Below are positions 17,260 to 24,375 of a stretch of 43,287 nucleotides of DNA, piece after piece. Within the stretch, counting starts at the first letter, position 1; every line of letters begins with the position of its first letter. A model generated the notes under the pieces. That model saw only the letters and a program-made list of their open reading frames with translations. It made no database searches and was not told where the DNA came from. A program made the position numbers and the translations under genes. Source of the stretch: CAZAOY01 sp964486925 (GTDB lineage: Bacteria > Bacillota > Clostridia > Oscillospirales > Ruminococcaceae); the NCBI GenBank assembly GCA_964486925.1, contig CAZAOY010000021.1:1-43287 (forward strand), written 5' to 3'.

Positions 17260-18537
17260 ATGAAAAAAATTACAGTTGCATTATTAGCATTGGCATTGTC
17301 TTTCTCTATGGTTGGCTGCAATAATAATTCAAGCTCAAGCTCTAGCTCTAGCTCATCAAGCAGTGACTCAGGTGGTTCAAGCAGTAGCTCGGGCGGTACA
17401 GAGGAAGCAGCTACCATAACTTTAGCACACTACGCAGACCAGTTTGAAACCGACACTGTAAACAAACAAATAGAGGGGCTTAAAGCCGCTAACAAAAACA
17501 TCACCGTTAAGGCTGAGCCTTTTGCAGGGGATTTCTGGCAGACCTTACAAACACGTATGGCGTCTAAGAGCGAGCCGGATGTATTCTATATGGATATCTA
17601 TCAGTTTGCAAAGTACCAGGACGCTAACAAGCTGCTTGACATCTCTGACGCTATCTCTGCCGAAGATAAAGCGGATTTTGAACCAAACCTATTAAAGGCA
17701 TTTACCGTTGACGATAAACTATACAGCGTACCTAAAGACTACAACACATTAGCATTGTTTTATAATAAAAAGATGCTACAGGACGCAGGTGTAGAGGTGC
17801 CAAAAACTTGGGATGAGCTAAAGAAGGCGGCAAAAACCCTTACTAAGGATGGTGTAATCGGGCTATCTTTACAAAATGAGCTTCCACGTTTCCAACCATT
17901 TGTGTATGCTAACGGCGGACAGATTATGCAGGATAACAAGCCTGTAGTAAACTCACCGGAGTTTGTTGAAGCGTATGACTTCTGGAGCGGACTGCTTAAA
18001 GACGGCGTAGCTACCACTCCGGCGGATATCGGCGCAGATTGGGACGGCGTTGCATTTGCTAACAAGAAGGTAGCGATGACCATTGAAGGCTTCTGGATGG
18101 CAAACTCACTAAAAGAGATCGCTCCTGACCTTGAATATGGTGTAGCGTTAGTACCATCAAAGACCACCGATAAGCCTGCTTCTATGCTATTTACTGTTGG
18201 ATACTCTGCTTCTGTAAACACAAAGTATCCAGAACACGCTAAAAAGGCTATTAACTACCTTACAAACCCAGAATCACAACAGATGGTACTAGATTCTGCT
18301 CGTGCACTACCTTCAAGGGTTTCAAAGGGTAATCAATTTACTGAAAAATATCCTGATTTAAAAGCATTTGTTGATTGTGTAGAATCAGCATCATACTTTG
18401 AATACGGCGTAATCGGCCCAGTGGTAGTTGATGAAACTGCTAAGGCTTTTGAAAAGGTACTAAAGGCAGGGGCTAGTACTAAAACCGCCCTTGATGAAGC
18501 ACAAAAGAACATTGATGCCGCTTTAGCTAAGCAATAA
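17260..18537 (+). CDS. ABC transporter sugar-binding lipoprotein
   Basis: This is a family 1 extracellular solute-binding protein that would deliver a di- or oligosaccharide to the permeases downstream. A lipoprotein signal peptide ends at the Cys of MVGC, followed by a Ser-rich tether (about residues 22-45). The mature part has the usual landmarks: EAATITLAHYADQFETD, YSVPKDYNTLALFYNKKML, DAGVEVPKTWDELKKAAKTL and a late YPEHAKKAINYLTNPESQQ. The length of 425 residues fits. GGAAGGG lies 6 nt upstream of the ATG. It is first in an operon whose two permeases follow after a stem-loop. The ligand is inferred to be an alpha-glucoside from the divergent GH65 gene. Confidence 0.93.
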   Translation: MKKITVALLALALSFSMVGCNNNSSSSSSSSSSSSDSGGSSSSSGGTEEAATITLAHYADQFETDTVNKQIEGLKAANKNITVKAEPFAGDFWQTLQTRMASKSEPDVFYMDIYQFAKYQDANKLLDISDAISAEDKADFEPNLLKAFTVDDKLYSVPKDYNTLALFYNKKMLQDAGVEVPKTWDELKKAAKTLTKDGVIGLSLQNELPRFQPFVYANGGQIMQDNKPVVNSPEFVEAYDFWSGLLKDGVATTPADIGADWDGVAFANKKVAMTIEGFWMANSLKEIAPDLEYGVALVPSKTTDKPASMLFTVGYSASVNTKYPEHAKKAINYLTNPESQQMVLDSARALPSRVSKGNQFTEKYPDLKAFVDCVESASYFEYGVIGPVVVDETAKAFEKVLKAGASTKTALDEAQKNIDAALAKQ

Positions 18538-18654
18538 TTCCATAGCACCTTTGGAGTTATGGGAGTTGACTGCAAGCGGATATCGGTTAATATACTATGA
18601 TATAGTAACAAATAGAAATTGTTATTTACGGATAGTATTACAATCGGTAGGTAA

Positions 18655-18696
18655 GGCTGTAACAGTTTTTGTATTTAACCTTATACTGTTACAGCC
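18655..18696 (+). other. Stem-loop between binding protein and permease genes
   Basis: Arms GGCTGTAACAGT (18655-18666) and ACTGTTACAGCC (18685-18696) pair perfectly over 12 bp around an 18-nt loop. There is no T tract after it. Such intercistronic hairpins often stabilise the upstream mRNA or partly reduce read-through, keeping binding protein in excess over permeases. That role is inferred here. Confidence 0.65.
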
Positions 18697-18761
18697 AAAA
18701 CCTACATTTTAGTTGCTTTAAATACCAAGCGAAATAACTAAATAGGGGAGAGGGTATATCT

Positions 18762-19670
18762 ATGGCAAAATCTGTTTCTATCTTAAAAAGCCCGCGCCGC
18801 CGCCAAGAGATGACGGCGGGATACCTGCTAGCGCTACCTGGAATAGTGCTAATACTTACCTTTACTATAGGACCTATAATCTACGCTTTTGGGCTTAGCT
18901 TTTTTGAGTATAACCTGCTAGTCCCTGAAAAGGGTGGGTTTGTTATGTTTAAAAACTATACCGATCTACTTAAGGATGAGGTGTTTTATAAAGCTTTGTA
19001 CAACACCGTTAAATACTCAATCTTTGTTGTACCTATCCAGACAGCGTTATCGCTAATACTAGCGGTGGTAGTAAATCAAAAGATAATGGGTAAAACCTTT
19101 TTAAGGGTTGCCTACTACATCCCTGCTGTAACCTCGGCGGTAGCGTCGGCTTCTATCTTTATGTTTTTGTTTAATAAAAATGGGGTTGCAAACTCGATAC
19201 TTAGTAGCTTTGGTTTTTCGCCTGTAAGCTGGTTCTCCGACCCTAAATATGCGTTACCGCTTGCGATGATTATGGCAATCTGGTCGACTATCGGTTCGAT
19301 GATGATTATCTTTCTAGCGGCGCTTCAGGATATCCCGACGTCGGTCTACGAGGCGTCCTCTATCGATGGCGCTACAGGGGTTAGACAGTTTTGGCATATT
19401 ACCCTGCCGCTTATCTCCGAAAAGACCTCATTTGTGCTAATAGTAGGGGTAATCGGTACGCTACAGATGTTTGACCAAGCATACATTATATCGGGAGGTA
19501 CAGGCGGCCCGCTTGACTCCACCATGACGGTAGTTTTATACCTATATAACATGGCGTTTAAGCAAAACCAGATGGGATACGGTGCGGCAATTGCATTTGT
19601 ACTATTCTTTATCATATTCCTACTAACCATATTCCAAAAACAGGTGGTCGAAAAACGGCAGTCGACCTAG
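18762..19670 (+). CDS. ABC transporter permease, MalF-like
   Basis: This inner-membrane permease subunit of a carbohydrate ABC importer has about six hydrophobic segments over 302 residues. The cytoplasmic EAA loop reads VYEASSIDGATGVRQFWHITLPLI, the contact site for the ATPase. A GAGAGGG ribosome binding site precedes the ATG. It pairs with the MalG-like permease 16 nt downstream. No ATPase gene is present in the operon, so a shared MsmK/UgpC-type ATPase encoded elsewhere is likely. Confidence 0.93.
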   Translation: MAKSVSILKSPRRRQEMTAGYLLALPGIVLILTFTIGPIIYAFGLSFFEYNLLVPEKGGFVMFKNYTDLLKDEVFYKALYNTVKYSIFVVPIQTALSLILAVVVNQKIMGKTFLRVAYYIPAVTSAVASASIFMFLFNKNGVANSILSSFGFSPVSWFSDPKYALPLAMIMAIWSTIGSMMIIFLAALQDIPTSVYEASSIDGATGVRQFWHITLPLISEKTSFVLIVGVIGTLQMFDQAYIISGGTGGPLDSTMTVVLYLYNMAFKQNQMGYGAAIAFVLFFIIFLLTIFQKQVVEKRQST

Positions 19671-19686
19671 ATGAAAGGAAGAACTA

Positions 19687-20520
19687 ATGAAAAAGAAAGG
19701 CTTTAACAAAAACCCTGTAGTTCGTATCATATTCTACCTTTTAACCTTTGGATATGCGTTTATCGCACTCTTTCCATTTTTATGGTCGATCTACAACTCT
19801 TTGCGTCCAACCACCGAGGTATATAACTTTAATATCGATTTTTCAAACCTAACCTTCGGCGCGTACCAAACCATAGTAAAGAATGCGCCAATCTTTAAAT
19901 GGTACTTTAACTCTATATTTATAGCGGTTTCTTCTACCTTATTAGGGGTGCTTGTAAACTCTATGATGGGGTATGCTCTGGCAAGACTTAAGTTTCCTGG
20001 TAATAAACTGATCTTTATGGTGGTTATCGGAATTATGATGATACCTGGTCAGATTACTATGATACCGACCTATATGCTACTCAACAGCTTAGGGTTAATC
20101 AACAACTATGTAGGATTTATCCTACCCGCACTTTTTAGCTCCTTTAACGTTTATCTAATGCGGCAGTTCTTCCTCTCGCTTCCTGTATCGCTTGAGGAGG
20201 CGGCGGAGATTGACGGGTTAGGGAGGTATGGAATCTTCTTTAAGGTGGCGCTACCCCTTGCACGCCCTGCATTAATCTGTATCATAATCATGAGCTTTAT
20301 GGGTAGCTGGAACAACTTCCTATTCCCAAGCTTAATCGCTACAAGCCGAGAGATGTTTACTTTGCCTGTAGGGATGTCAACCCTAAACAGCCAGTATCTC
20401 TCCTTCCCAAACCAAACTATGGCAGGGGCGGCTTTAATCTCTATCCCGATGATACTGCTATTCCTATTTTTCCAACGTTACTTTATCGAAGGAATTGCAC
20501 AAACGGGATCTAAGGAATAG
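19687..20520 (+). CDS. ABC transporter permease, MalG-like
   Basis: This is the second membrane subunit of the sugar importer, with about six transmembrane segments in 277 residues. The EAA loop is EEAAEIDGLGRYGIFFKVALPLARP. The C-terminus (QRYFIEGIAQTGSKE) has the RYF-x-G-x-x-x-G-KE ending usual for MalG-type permeases. AAGGAAG lies just upstream of the start. It is the last gene of the operon and is followed by a strong hairpin. Confidence 0.94.
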   Translation: MKKKGFNKNPVVRIIFYLLTFGYAFIALFPFLWSIYNSLRPTTEVYNFNIDFSNLTFGAYQTIVKNAPIFKWYFNSIFIAVSSTLLGVLVNSMMGYALARLKFPGNKLIFMVVIGIMMIPGQITMIPTYMLLNSLGLINNYVGFILPALFSSFNVYLMRQFFLSLPVSLEEAAEIDGLGRYGIFFKVALPLARPALICIIIMSFMGSWNNFLFPSLIATSREMFTLPVGMSTLNSQYLSFPNQTMAGAALISIPMILLFLFFQRYFIEGIAQTGSKE

Positions 20521-20541
20521 AGCATAAGGTTTTAAGTTAAT

Positions 20542-20584
20542 AAGGTGGTGTATCTGGGTTTAGTCCGGATACACCGCCTTTTGT
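20542..20584 (+). terminator. Terminator of the sugar transporter operon
   Basis: Arms at 20542-20554 and 20568-20580 pair over about 13 positions with one mismatch (AAGGTGGTGTATC with GATACACCGCCTT) around a 13-nt loop. The stem ends in TTTTG. It starts 22 nt after the malG-like stop codon. Confidence 0.8.
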
Positions 20585-20602
20585 TATACTATCTATCTGG
20601 TG

Positions 20603-20631
20603 TTGCTTTATTTTATGAGGTATGCTATAAT
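20603..20631 (+). promoter_or_regulatory. Promoter of the nitrilase-family gene
   Basis: TTGCTT (20603-20608) and TATAAT (20626-20631) are exactly 17 bases apart. The leader to the chosen ATG at 20699 is about 60 nt. Confidence 0.7.
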
Positions 20632-20698
20632 AAACACATAATAGGTGCTATAGACGATGGGTTTATAGTAAACGATGATTAGTAAAGATGGGGTAGAT

Positions 20699-21631
20699 AT
20701 GAAGGTAGCGGCAGTACAGCTTAATGCGGAGTTTTCGCAGGTAGGGAAGAATCTACATAGATGTGAGAATCAGGTTAGGCAGGCGGCTTTAGAGGGCGCG
20801 GGACTTGTTTTACTGCCTGAATTTTTTACATCCGCTATAGGTTTTTCAGAGAAGATGCTTAAGGTTTGCTCACAGAGTAAGAACGTTGAAAGACAGCTTA
20901 AAAGGTGGTCGGCTGAGTACAACGTTATCGTCGGAGGCTCGTATATCCACTTTGACGGTAGCAATGCATACAATCTTTTTCAGCTAGTTTTTCCTAATGG
21001 TGAAACCTATCAGTACAAAAAAGACCTTCCCACCCAGTTTGAAAACTGTTACTTTACAGCAGGGGATGAGGACAATATGCTTAGTACACCTATAGGGAAT
21101 ATCGGGGTAGCGCTTTGTTGGGAGATGATACGTTATGATACCCTAGCAAGGTTATCCGGTAAGGTGGATATTATCCTAGCGGGTTCTTGTTGGTGGGATC
21201 TACCGCAGGATTCACCACCCGAAAGAGAGCCGCTTCGCAGATATAATCAAAACCTTGCGTTACAAACCCCTGTAGTGCTTGCAAAGCTATTAGGTACAAC
21301 GGTTATTCATGCTAGCCATTGTGGTAAGGTAACGGCGGTTAACTTCCCCGATGGGGATAAAACACAGACTCGACAGCTAGTAGGAGCGGCTCAGATTATC
21401 GATACAAACGGAGAAATTTTAGCAAGAAGGCAGTTTGATGAAGGGGAAGGTATAGTCTTTGCGAAGATACCAATAGACGGTAGTAAGCGTAGCGGTGTTA
21501 GGGTTTTCCCGAACAGATACTGGATTCCAGACCTTCCGGAGTCATATCTAACTGCATGGGAAACGATAAATCCTAAGGCTAAGATTTATTATGAAGCTAC
21601 TGCATTTCCATACTATAAAAGTAGCTGTTAA
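20699..21631 (+). CDS. Carbon-nitrogen hydrolase (nitrilase superfamily amidohydrolase)
   Basis: Nitrilase-superfamily enzymes hydrolyse amide or nitrile C-N bonds. The start at 20699 (MKVAAVQLNAEF) fits the family N-terminus and has GGGGT 5 nt upstream; an ATG at 20675 lacks a site. The catalytic triad is visible as E41 (LLPEFF), K108 (YKKDLP) and C140 (ALCWEMIRYDT). The protein has 310 residues. The substrate is not evident: it lacks motifs that would mark NAD synthetase, N-carbamoylputrescine amidase or omega-amidase with certainty. It has its own promoter and is followed after about 30 nt by an unrecognised gene on the same strand. Confidence 0.85.
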   Translation: MKVAAVQLNAEFSQVGKNLHRCENQVRQAALEGAGLVLLPEFFTSAIGFSEKMLKVCSQSKNVERQLKRWSAEYNVIVGGSYIHFDGSNAYNLFQLVFPNGETYQYKKDLPTQFENCYFTAGDEDNMLSTPIGNIGVALCWEMIRYDTLARLSGKVDIILAGSCWWDLPQDSPPEREPLRRYNQNLALQTPVVLAKLLGTTVIHASHCGKVTAVNFPDGDKTQTRQLVGAAQIIDTNGEILARRQFDEGEGIVFAKIPIDGSKRSGVRVFPNRYWIPDLPESYLTAWETINPKAKIYYEATAFPYYKSSC

Positions 21632-21662
21632 AGCTATTAGTTATGTATAAGGGGGATAAACT

Positions 21663-22196
21663 TTGAAAACCAAAAAACAAGAGCAACTGGTTAATCAATT
21701 TCTGTCAGAGCTTTCAGAACAGGATAGACCGCTGTATTATGATATAATAAATCACCTGTCACAAAATGGGTACAACCCGAGTAAGGAGCGTTCCCACCTA
21801 TCCTTTAAGCATGACCTACACAACAAGCAGATTGCAAAGCTTGGTATCAAAAATAACAAGGGGCATTCACCTTTTTTAGCATTAAGGTTTTCTGCCTGTA
21901 ACCACTACTCGCAAAGGCTTGCCGATGTTGTGGCGGCGTATATCTCAAAATATCCTACACGTTCTGCGCGGTGTATCGACAACGAGTGTAGCTACTGTCG
22001 TGGTGAAGCCGAAACTCATGTCTACCGACATACCTTTACCGATGAAGCTAACGGCACTACTGTGGAGAAAACTCACTGCGGTGCGTACGCAATCGAGATC
22101 CCAGTCCTCACAGCGGGTGATATAGATGAGATTAAGAAGCTTATTACACAGGAGCATGAATATCTGTTAAAGCATGAAGCGGGTATCTCTAGCTAA
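21663..22196 (+). CDS. Uncharacterised Cys-containing cytosolic protein
   Basis: I do not recognise this 177-residue protein. It must start at a TTG at 21663, with AAGGGGG 7 nt upstream, since no other Met occurs in the frame. There is no signal peptide or transmembrane segment. The N-terminal half is helical and basic. The middle holds a possible metal site: C83, then CIDNECSYCRGEAETHVYRH with C105, C110, C113, H119 and H123, then H138-C139. The C-terminal end is an acidic/basic helix (GDIDEIKKLITQEHEYLLKHE). It may be co-transcribed with the nitrilase-family gene. It ends just before a strong hairpin. Residue positions are approximate. Confidence 0.75.
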   Translation: MKTKKQEQLVNQFLSELSEQDRPLYYDIINHLSQNGYNPSKERSHLSFKHDLHNKQIAKLGIKNNKGHSPFLALRFSACNHYSQRLADVVAAYISKYPTRSARCIDNECSYCRGEAETHVYRHTFTDEANGTTVEKTHCGAYAIEIPVLTAGDIDEIKKLITQEHEYLLKHEAGISS

Positions 22197-22198
22197 AT

Positions 22199-22238
22199 AA
22201 CAACAGATGGGCGGTAGATTAACCGCCCATCTGTTGTT
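22199..22238 (+). terminator. Strong hairpin after the uncharacterised gene
   Basis: Arms at 22199-22215 and 22222-22238 pair perfectly over 17 bp (AACAACAGATGGGCGGT and its complement) with a 6-nt loop. It overlaps the end of the upstream gene region by position only, starting 3 nt after the stop codon. No T tract follows, but the stem is very stable and likely ends transcription before the BlaI operators. Confidence 0.7.
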
Positions 22239-22259
22239 CACAAAAATATAACAACCCAA

Positions 22260-22325
22260 ACTACTGTAATAGTATTGACAAATTCAAACTACTGTGGTAG
22301 TATATAATCATACTATTGCAATAGT
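22260..22325 (+). promoter_or_regulatory. BlaI-type promoter with three operator dyads
   Basis: TTGACA (22275-22280) and TAGTAT (22298-22303), 17 bases apart, form the promoter. Three related 14-bp dyads overlap it: ACTACTGTAATAGT (22260-22273), ACTACTGTGGTAGT (22288-22301, covering the -10) and ACTATTGCAATAGT (22312-22325, a perfect palindrome). They resemble the TACTACA/TGTAGTA boxes bound by BlaI and MecI. Centre spacings are 28 and 24 bp. Autorepression by the gene product downstream is expected. Confidence 0.85.
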
Positions 22326-22343
22326 GTGAAAGGAGATGATAGG

Positions 22344-22703
22344 ATGTCCATAAAGCTTTTTGATTCAGAACTAAAGGTGATGGATGTGTTGTGGAGGTGC
22401 GGACAGATTACCGCAAAGCAGATCTCTGATATCTTAAAGGAAGAGATCGGCTGGAACATGAACACAACCTATACCGTAATTAAAAAGTGTATCAGCAAGG
22501 GGGCGGTGGAGCGGTTAGAACCTAACTTTACCTGCCGTGCGCTCATACCAAAGGAAGAGGTGCAGGAGGCAGAAACTAAGGAGCTTATCAATAAGGTCTT
22601 TGATGGCTGTACCGATCAGTTGTTTGCGTCATTGCTAAGCAAAAAGAATCTGTCGGATGAACAGATTGCAAAGCTACGCAGTATCGTAGGAAGCTTTGAG
22701 TGA
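22344..22703 (+). CDS. BlaI/MecI-family winged-helix repressor
   Basis: This 119-residue protein has the BlaI layout: an N-terminal winged helix (ELKVMDVLWRCGQITAKQISDILKEEIGWNMNTTYTVIKKCISKG) and a C-terminal dimerisation helix bundle. The ATG at 22344 has AGGAG 8-9 nt upstream; a GTG at 22326 inside the operator region is less likely. BlaI-family repressors are inactivated by cleavage after signalling by a partner M56 metallopeptidase, which here is encoded 13 nt downstream. Three dyads in the promoter indicate autoregulation of the pair. No beta-lactamase or penicillin-binding protein gene is adjacent, so the regulon is not obvious. Confidence 0.93.
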   Translation: MSIKLFDSELKVMDVLWRCGQITAKQISDILKEEIGWNMNTTYTVIKKCISKGAVERLEPNFTCRALIPKEEVQEAETKELINKVFDGCTDQLFASLLSKKNLSDEQIAKLRSIVGSFE

Positions 22704-22716
22704 GGTTTAGGAGGAT

Positions 22717-24294
22717 ATGGATATAATGCAGACAACCATCTCTTGTGCAGTGTTAATTCTAGCGGTTGTGGTGGTGCGGGCAGTTGCCATGCATAAGCTT
22801 ACAAAAAACGCTTTTAAGGCTTTATGGGGTGTAGCGGTTTTAAGGATTCTACTACCCTTTGAAGTGTCGTCGCCGCTAAGCTTTTATTCGATTATGGGTA
22901 GATTGGTAAGGGGGGATGTAGTGTCAAAGGGTGGGCATTATCTACCGTCCTATGCAGTACTTCCCAGTACAGCGGATAGGTTGGCTAGTGATGTAGTAAA
23001 CAGCTCTACCCAGATTTCGCCGCTAACTATTATTTGGGTGGTAGGCGTGGTGGTATGTCTAGCGTTCTTTGGCACAGCTTACTTTAGATGTACAAGAGAG
23101 TTTGCAAAGTCACTGCCTGTAGACGATCCATTTATAGCGGATTGGGTTAATGATAATAAAGGTATTAGAAACATTAAGGTTAGGCAGTCGGATAGAGTTA
23201 ACACCCCTTTAACCTATGGAGTGTTTAAACCGATTATACTACTGCCAAAGACGATACAGTGGGATAACCATAAACAGCTTGAATATATCCTAGCCCACGA
23301 ATTAGTGCATATTAAAAGGTTTGATGTGTTGTATAAGCTTTTGCTGACCCTGTCGCTTTGTATTCACTGGTTTAATCCTATGGTATGGGTAATGTATATC
23401 CTAGCAAACCGTGATATCGAGCTATCCTGTGATGAACAGGTGGTTTTTAAATTTGGGGAGGGAGCAAGGTCATACTATGCTATGACGCTTATCGATATGG
23501 AAGAGAAGAAGAGTAGGCTAACTCCGCTATGTAATAACTTTAGTAAAAACTCTATTGAAGAAAGGATAACGGCAATTATGAAGATTAAAAAGACTTCGCT
23601 TGCAGGGCTAGTGATTACGATCGCTTTAGTGGCGGGGACAACAACTGTATTTGCTACTACAGCGACAAAACCAGAAGATATCGCAAATAAGGTTCTAAAC
23701 GAGGTAAAAGGCACAATCTCTAATAGCGAGCAGGTTGTTTTAACCGAAATTGATGATGAAACCGGTTACAAGAAGGTTAGCATAAATAACGGAAAAAACT
23801 GGATTAGCGAAAAAGACTATAAGAAGATGAATGGAAAACAGGAGATAGTATGGTGGACTTATGATGGGTACAAAGCCTTTATGGAGAAAGAAATTGCGGA
23901 TACACAGGCTCTTGTAGGAAAAGAGGGTACAGGGTACTATGATAAGGATGGAAAGCTAAACGGATTTACACAGGATGATGTAAACAGGGTTATCGATTAC
24001 CATAAGAAAACCTTAGAAGAGATTAAAAATGGTGCAAAGATCTCAAAAGAGGTGAACGGTAGGTCAGATATTATAGTTAGTGGTGTTAATGGTACTGAAG
24101 GTTTGCCTGTTAAAAAAGGGTTTTTATGCTCAATTGTAAAGGATGATGATACCGTTGCTGTCTTTGGACCCTATGATACCAAAGAAGATTTAATAGCGGA
24201 ACTTATAGATTATTGTAAGAAAAAGGTGTCGGAAGGTAGCATGACGCAAAAAGAGGCAGACAAAATCATTAGTGGTCAAGCTAATATAGAATAA
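22717..24294 (+). CDS. M56 (BlaR1-type) membrane metallopeptidase with non-penicillin-binding sensor domain
   Basis: This is the signalling partner of the BlaI-like repressor. Transmembrane segments lie near residues 8-25, 35-50, 103-122, 205-230 and 296-313. The cytoplasmic zinc protease has HELVH at 194-198 and a third ligand, E235, in DIELSCDE. After the last membrane helix, about 210 extracellular residues (315-525) contain no SxxK or KTG penicillin-binding motifs. They instead have a segment like KVSINNGKNWISEKDYKKM, a helical middle part, and a C-terminal region with GPYDTKEDLIAELIDYCKKK. The stimulus is therefore probably not a beta-lactam acylation. The start could be the ATG at 22717 or at 22726; the AGGAGG site at 22709-22714 is close to both. 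Confidence 0.88.
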   Translation: MDIMQTTISCAVLILAVVVVRAVAMHKLTKNAFKALWGVAVLRILLPFEVSSPLSFYSIMGRLVRGDVVSKGGHYLPSYAVLPSTADRLASDVVNSSTQISPLTIIWVVGVVVCLAFFGTAYFRCTREFAKSLPVDDPFIADWVNDNKGIRNIKVRQSDRVNTPLTYGVFKPIILLPKTIQWDNHKQLEYILAHELVHIKRFDVLYKLLLTLSLCIHWFNPMVWVMYILANRDIELSCDEQVVFKFGEGARSYYAMTLIDMEEKKSRLTPLCNNFSKNSIEERITAIMKIKKTSLAGLVITIALVAGTTTVFATTATKPEDIANKVLNEVKGTISNSEQVVLTEIDDETGYKKVSINNGKNWISEKDYKKMNGKQEIVWWTYDGYKAFMEKEIADTQALVGKEGTGYYDKDGKLNGFTQDDVNRVIDYHKKTLEEIKNGAKISKEVNGRSDIIVSGVNGTEGLPVKKGFLCSIVKDDDTVAVFGPYDTKEDLIAELIDYCKKKVSEGSMTQKEADKIISGQANIE

Positions 24295-24302
24295 TAGCAG
24301 AC

Positions 24303-24359
24303 AGGCTGTGATGGAATACAAGAAGCGCAAAAAATGCGAAACTTGTTTCATCACAGCCT
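24303..24359. terminator. Long imperfect hairpin between convergent genes
   Basis: Outer arms AGGCTGTGATG (24303-24313) and CATCACAGCCT (24349-24359) pair perfectly, and inner CAAG/CTTG and CGCA/TGCG pairs extend the same stem. It lies between the M56 gene (plus) and rnr (minus), ending 16 nt from the latter's stop. It probably serves both transcripts, though it has no long T run. Confidence 0.7.
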
Positions 24360-24375
24360 ATACAATTATAAAGCT

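Noticed and set aside
17226..17417. Leu/Glu-rich minus-strand frame (repeated LELE pattern).
   Set aside because: It is the antisense reading of the Ser-rich tether codons of the lipoprotein, not a gene.
17760..18221. A 153-codon minus-strand frame inside the sugar-binding lipoprotein gene.
   Set aside because: It is antisense to a clear solute-binding protein, has no start signal, and its sequence has no protein-like domain.
22199..22325. CRISPR-like or MITE-like repeats suggested by the hairpin and three dyads.
   Set aside because: The dyads overlap a promoter at spacings suited to BlaI operators and there is no spacer-repeat periodicity.
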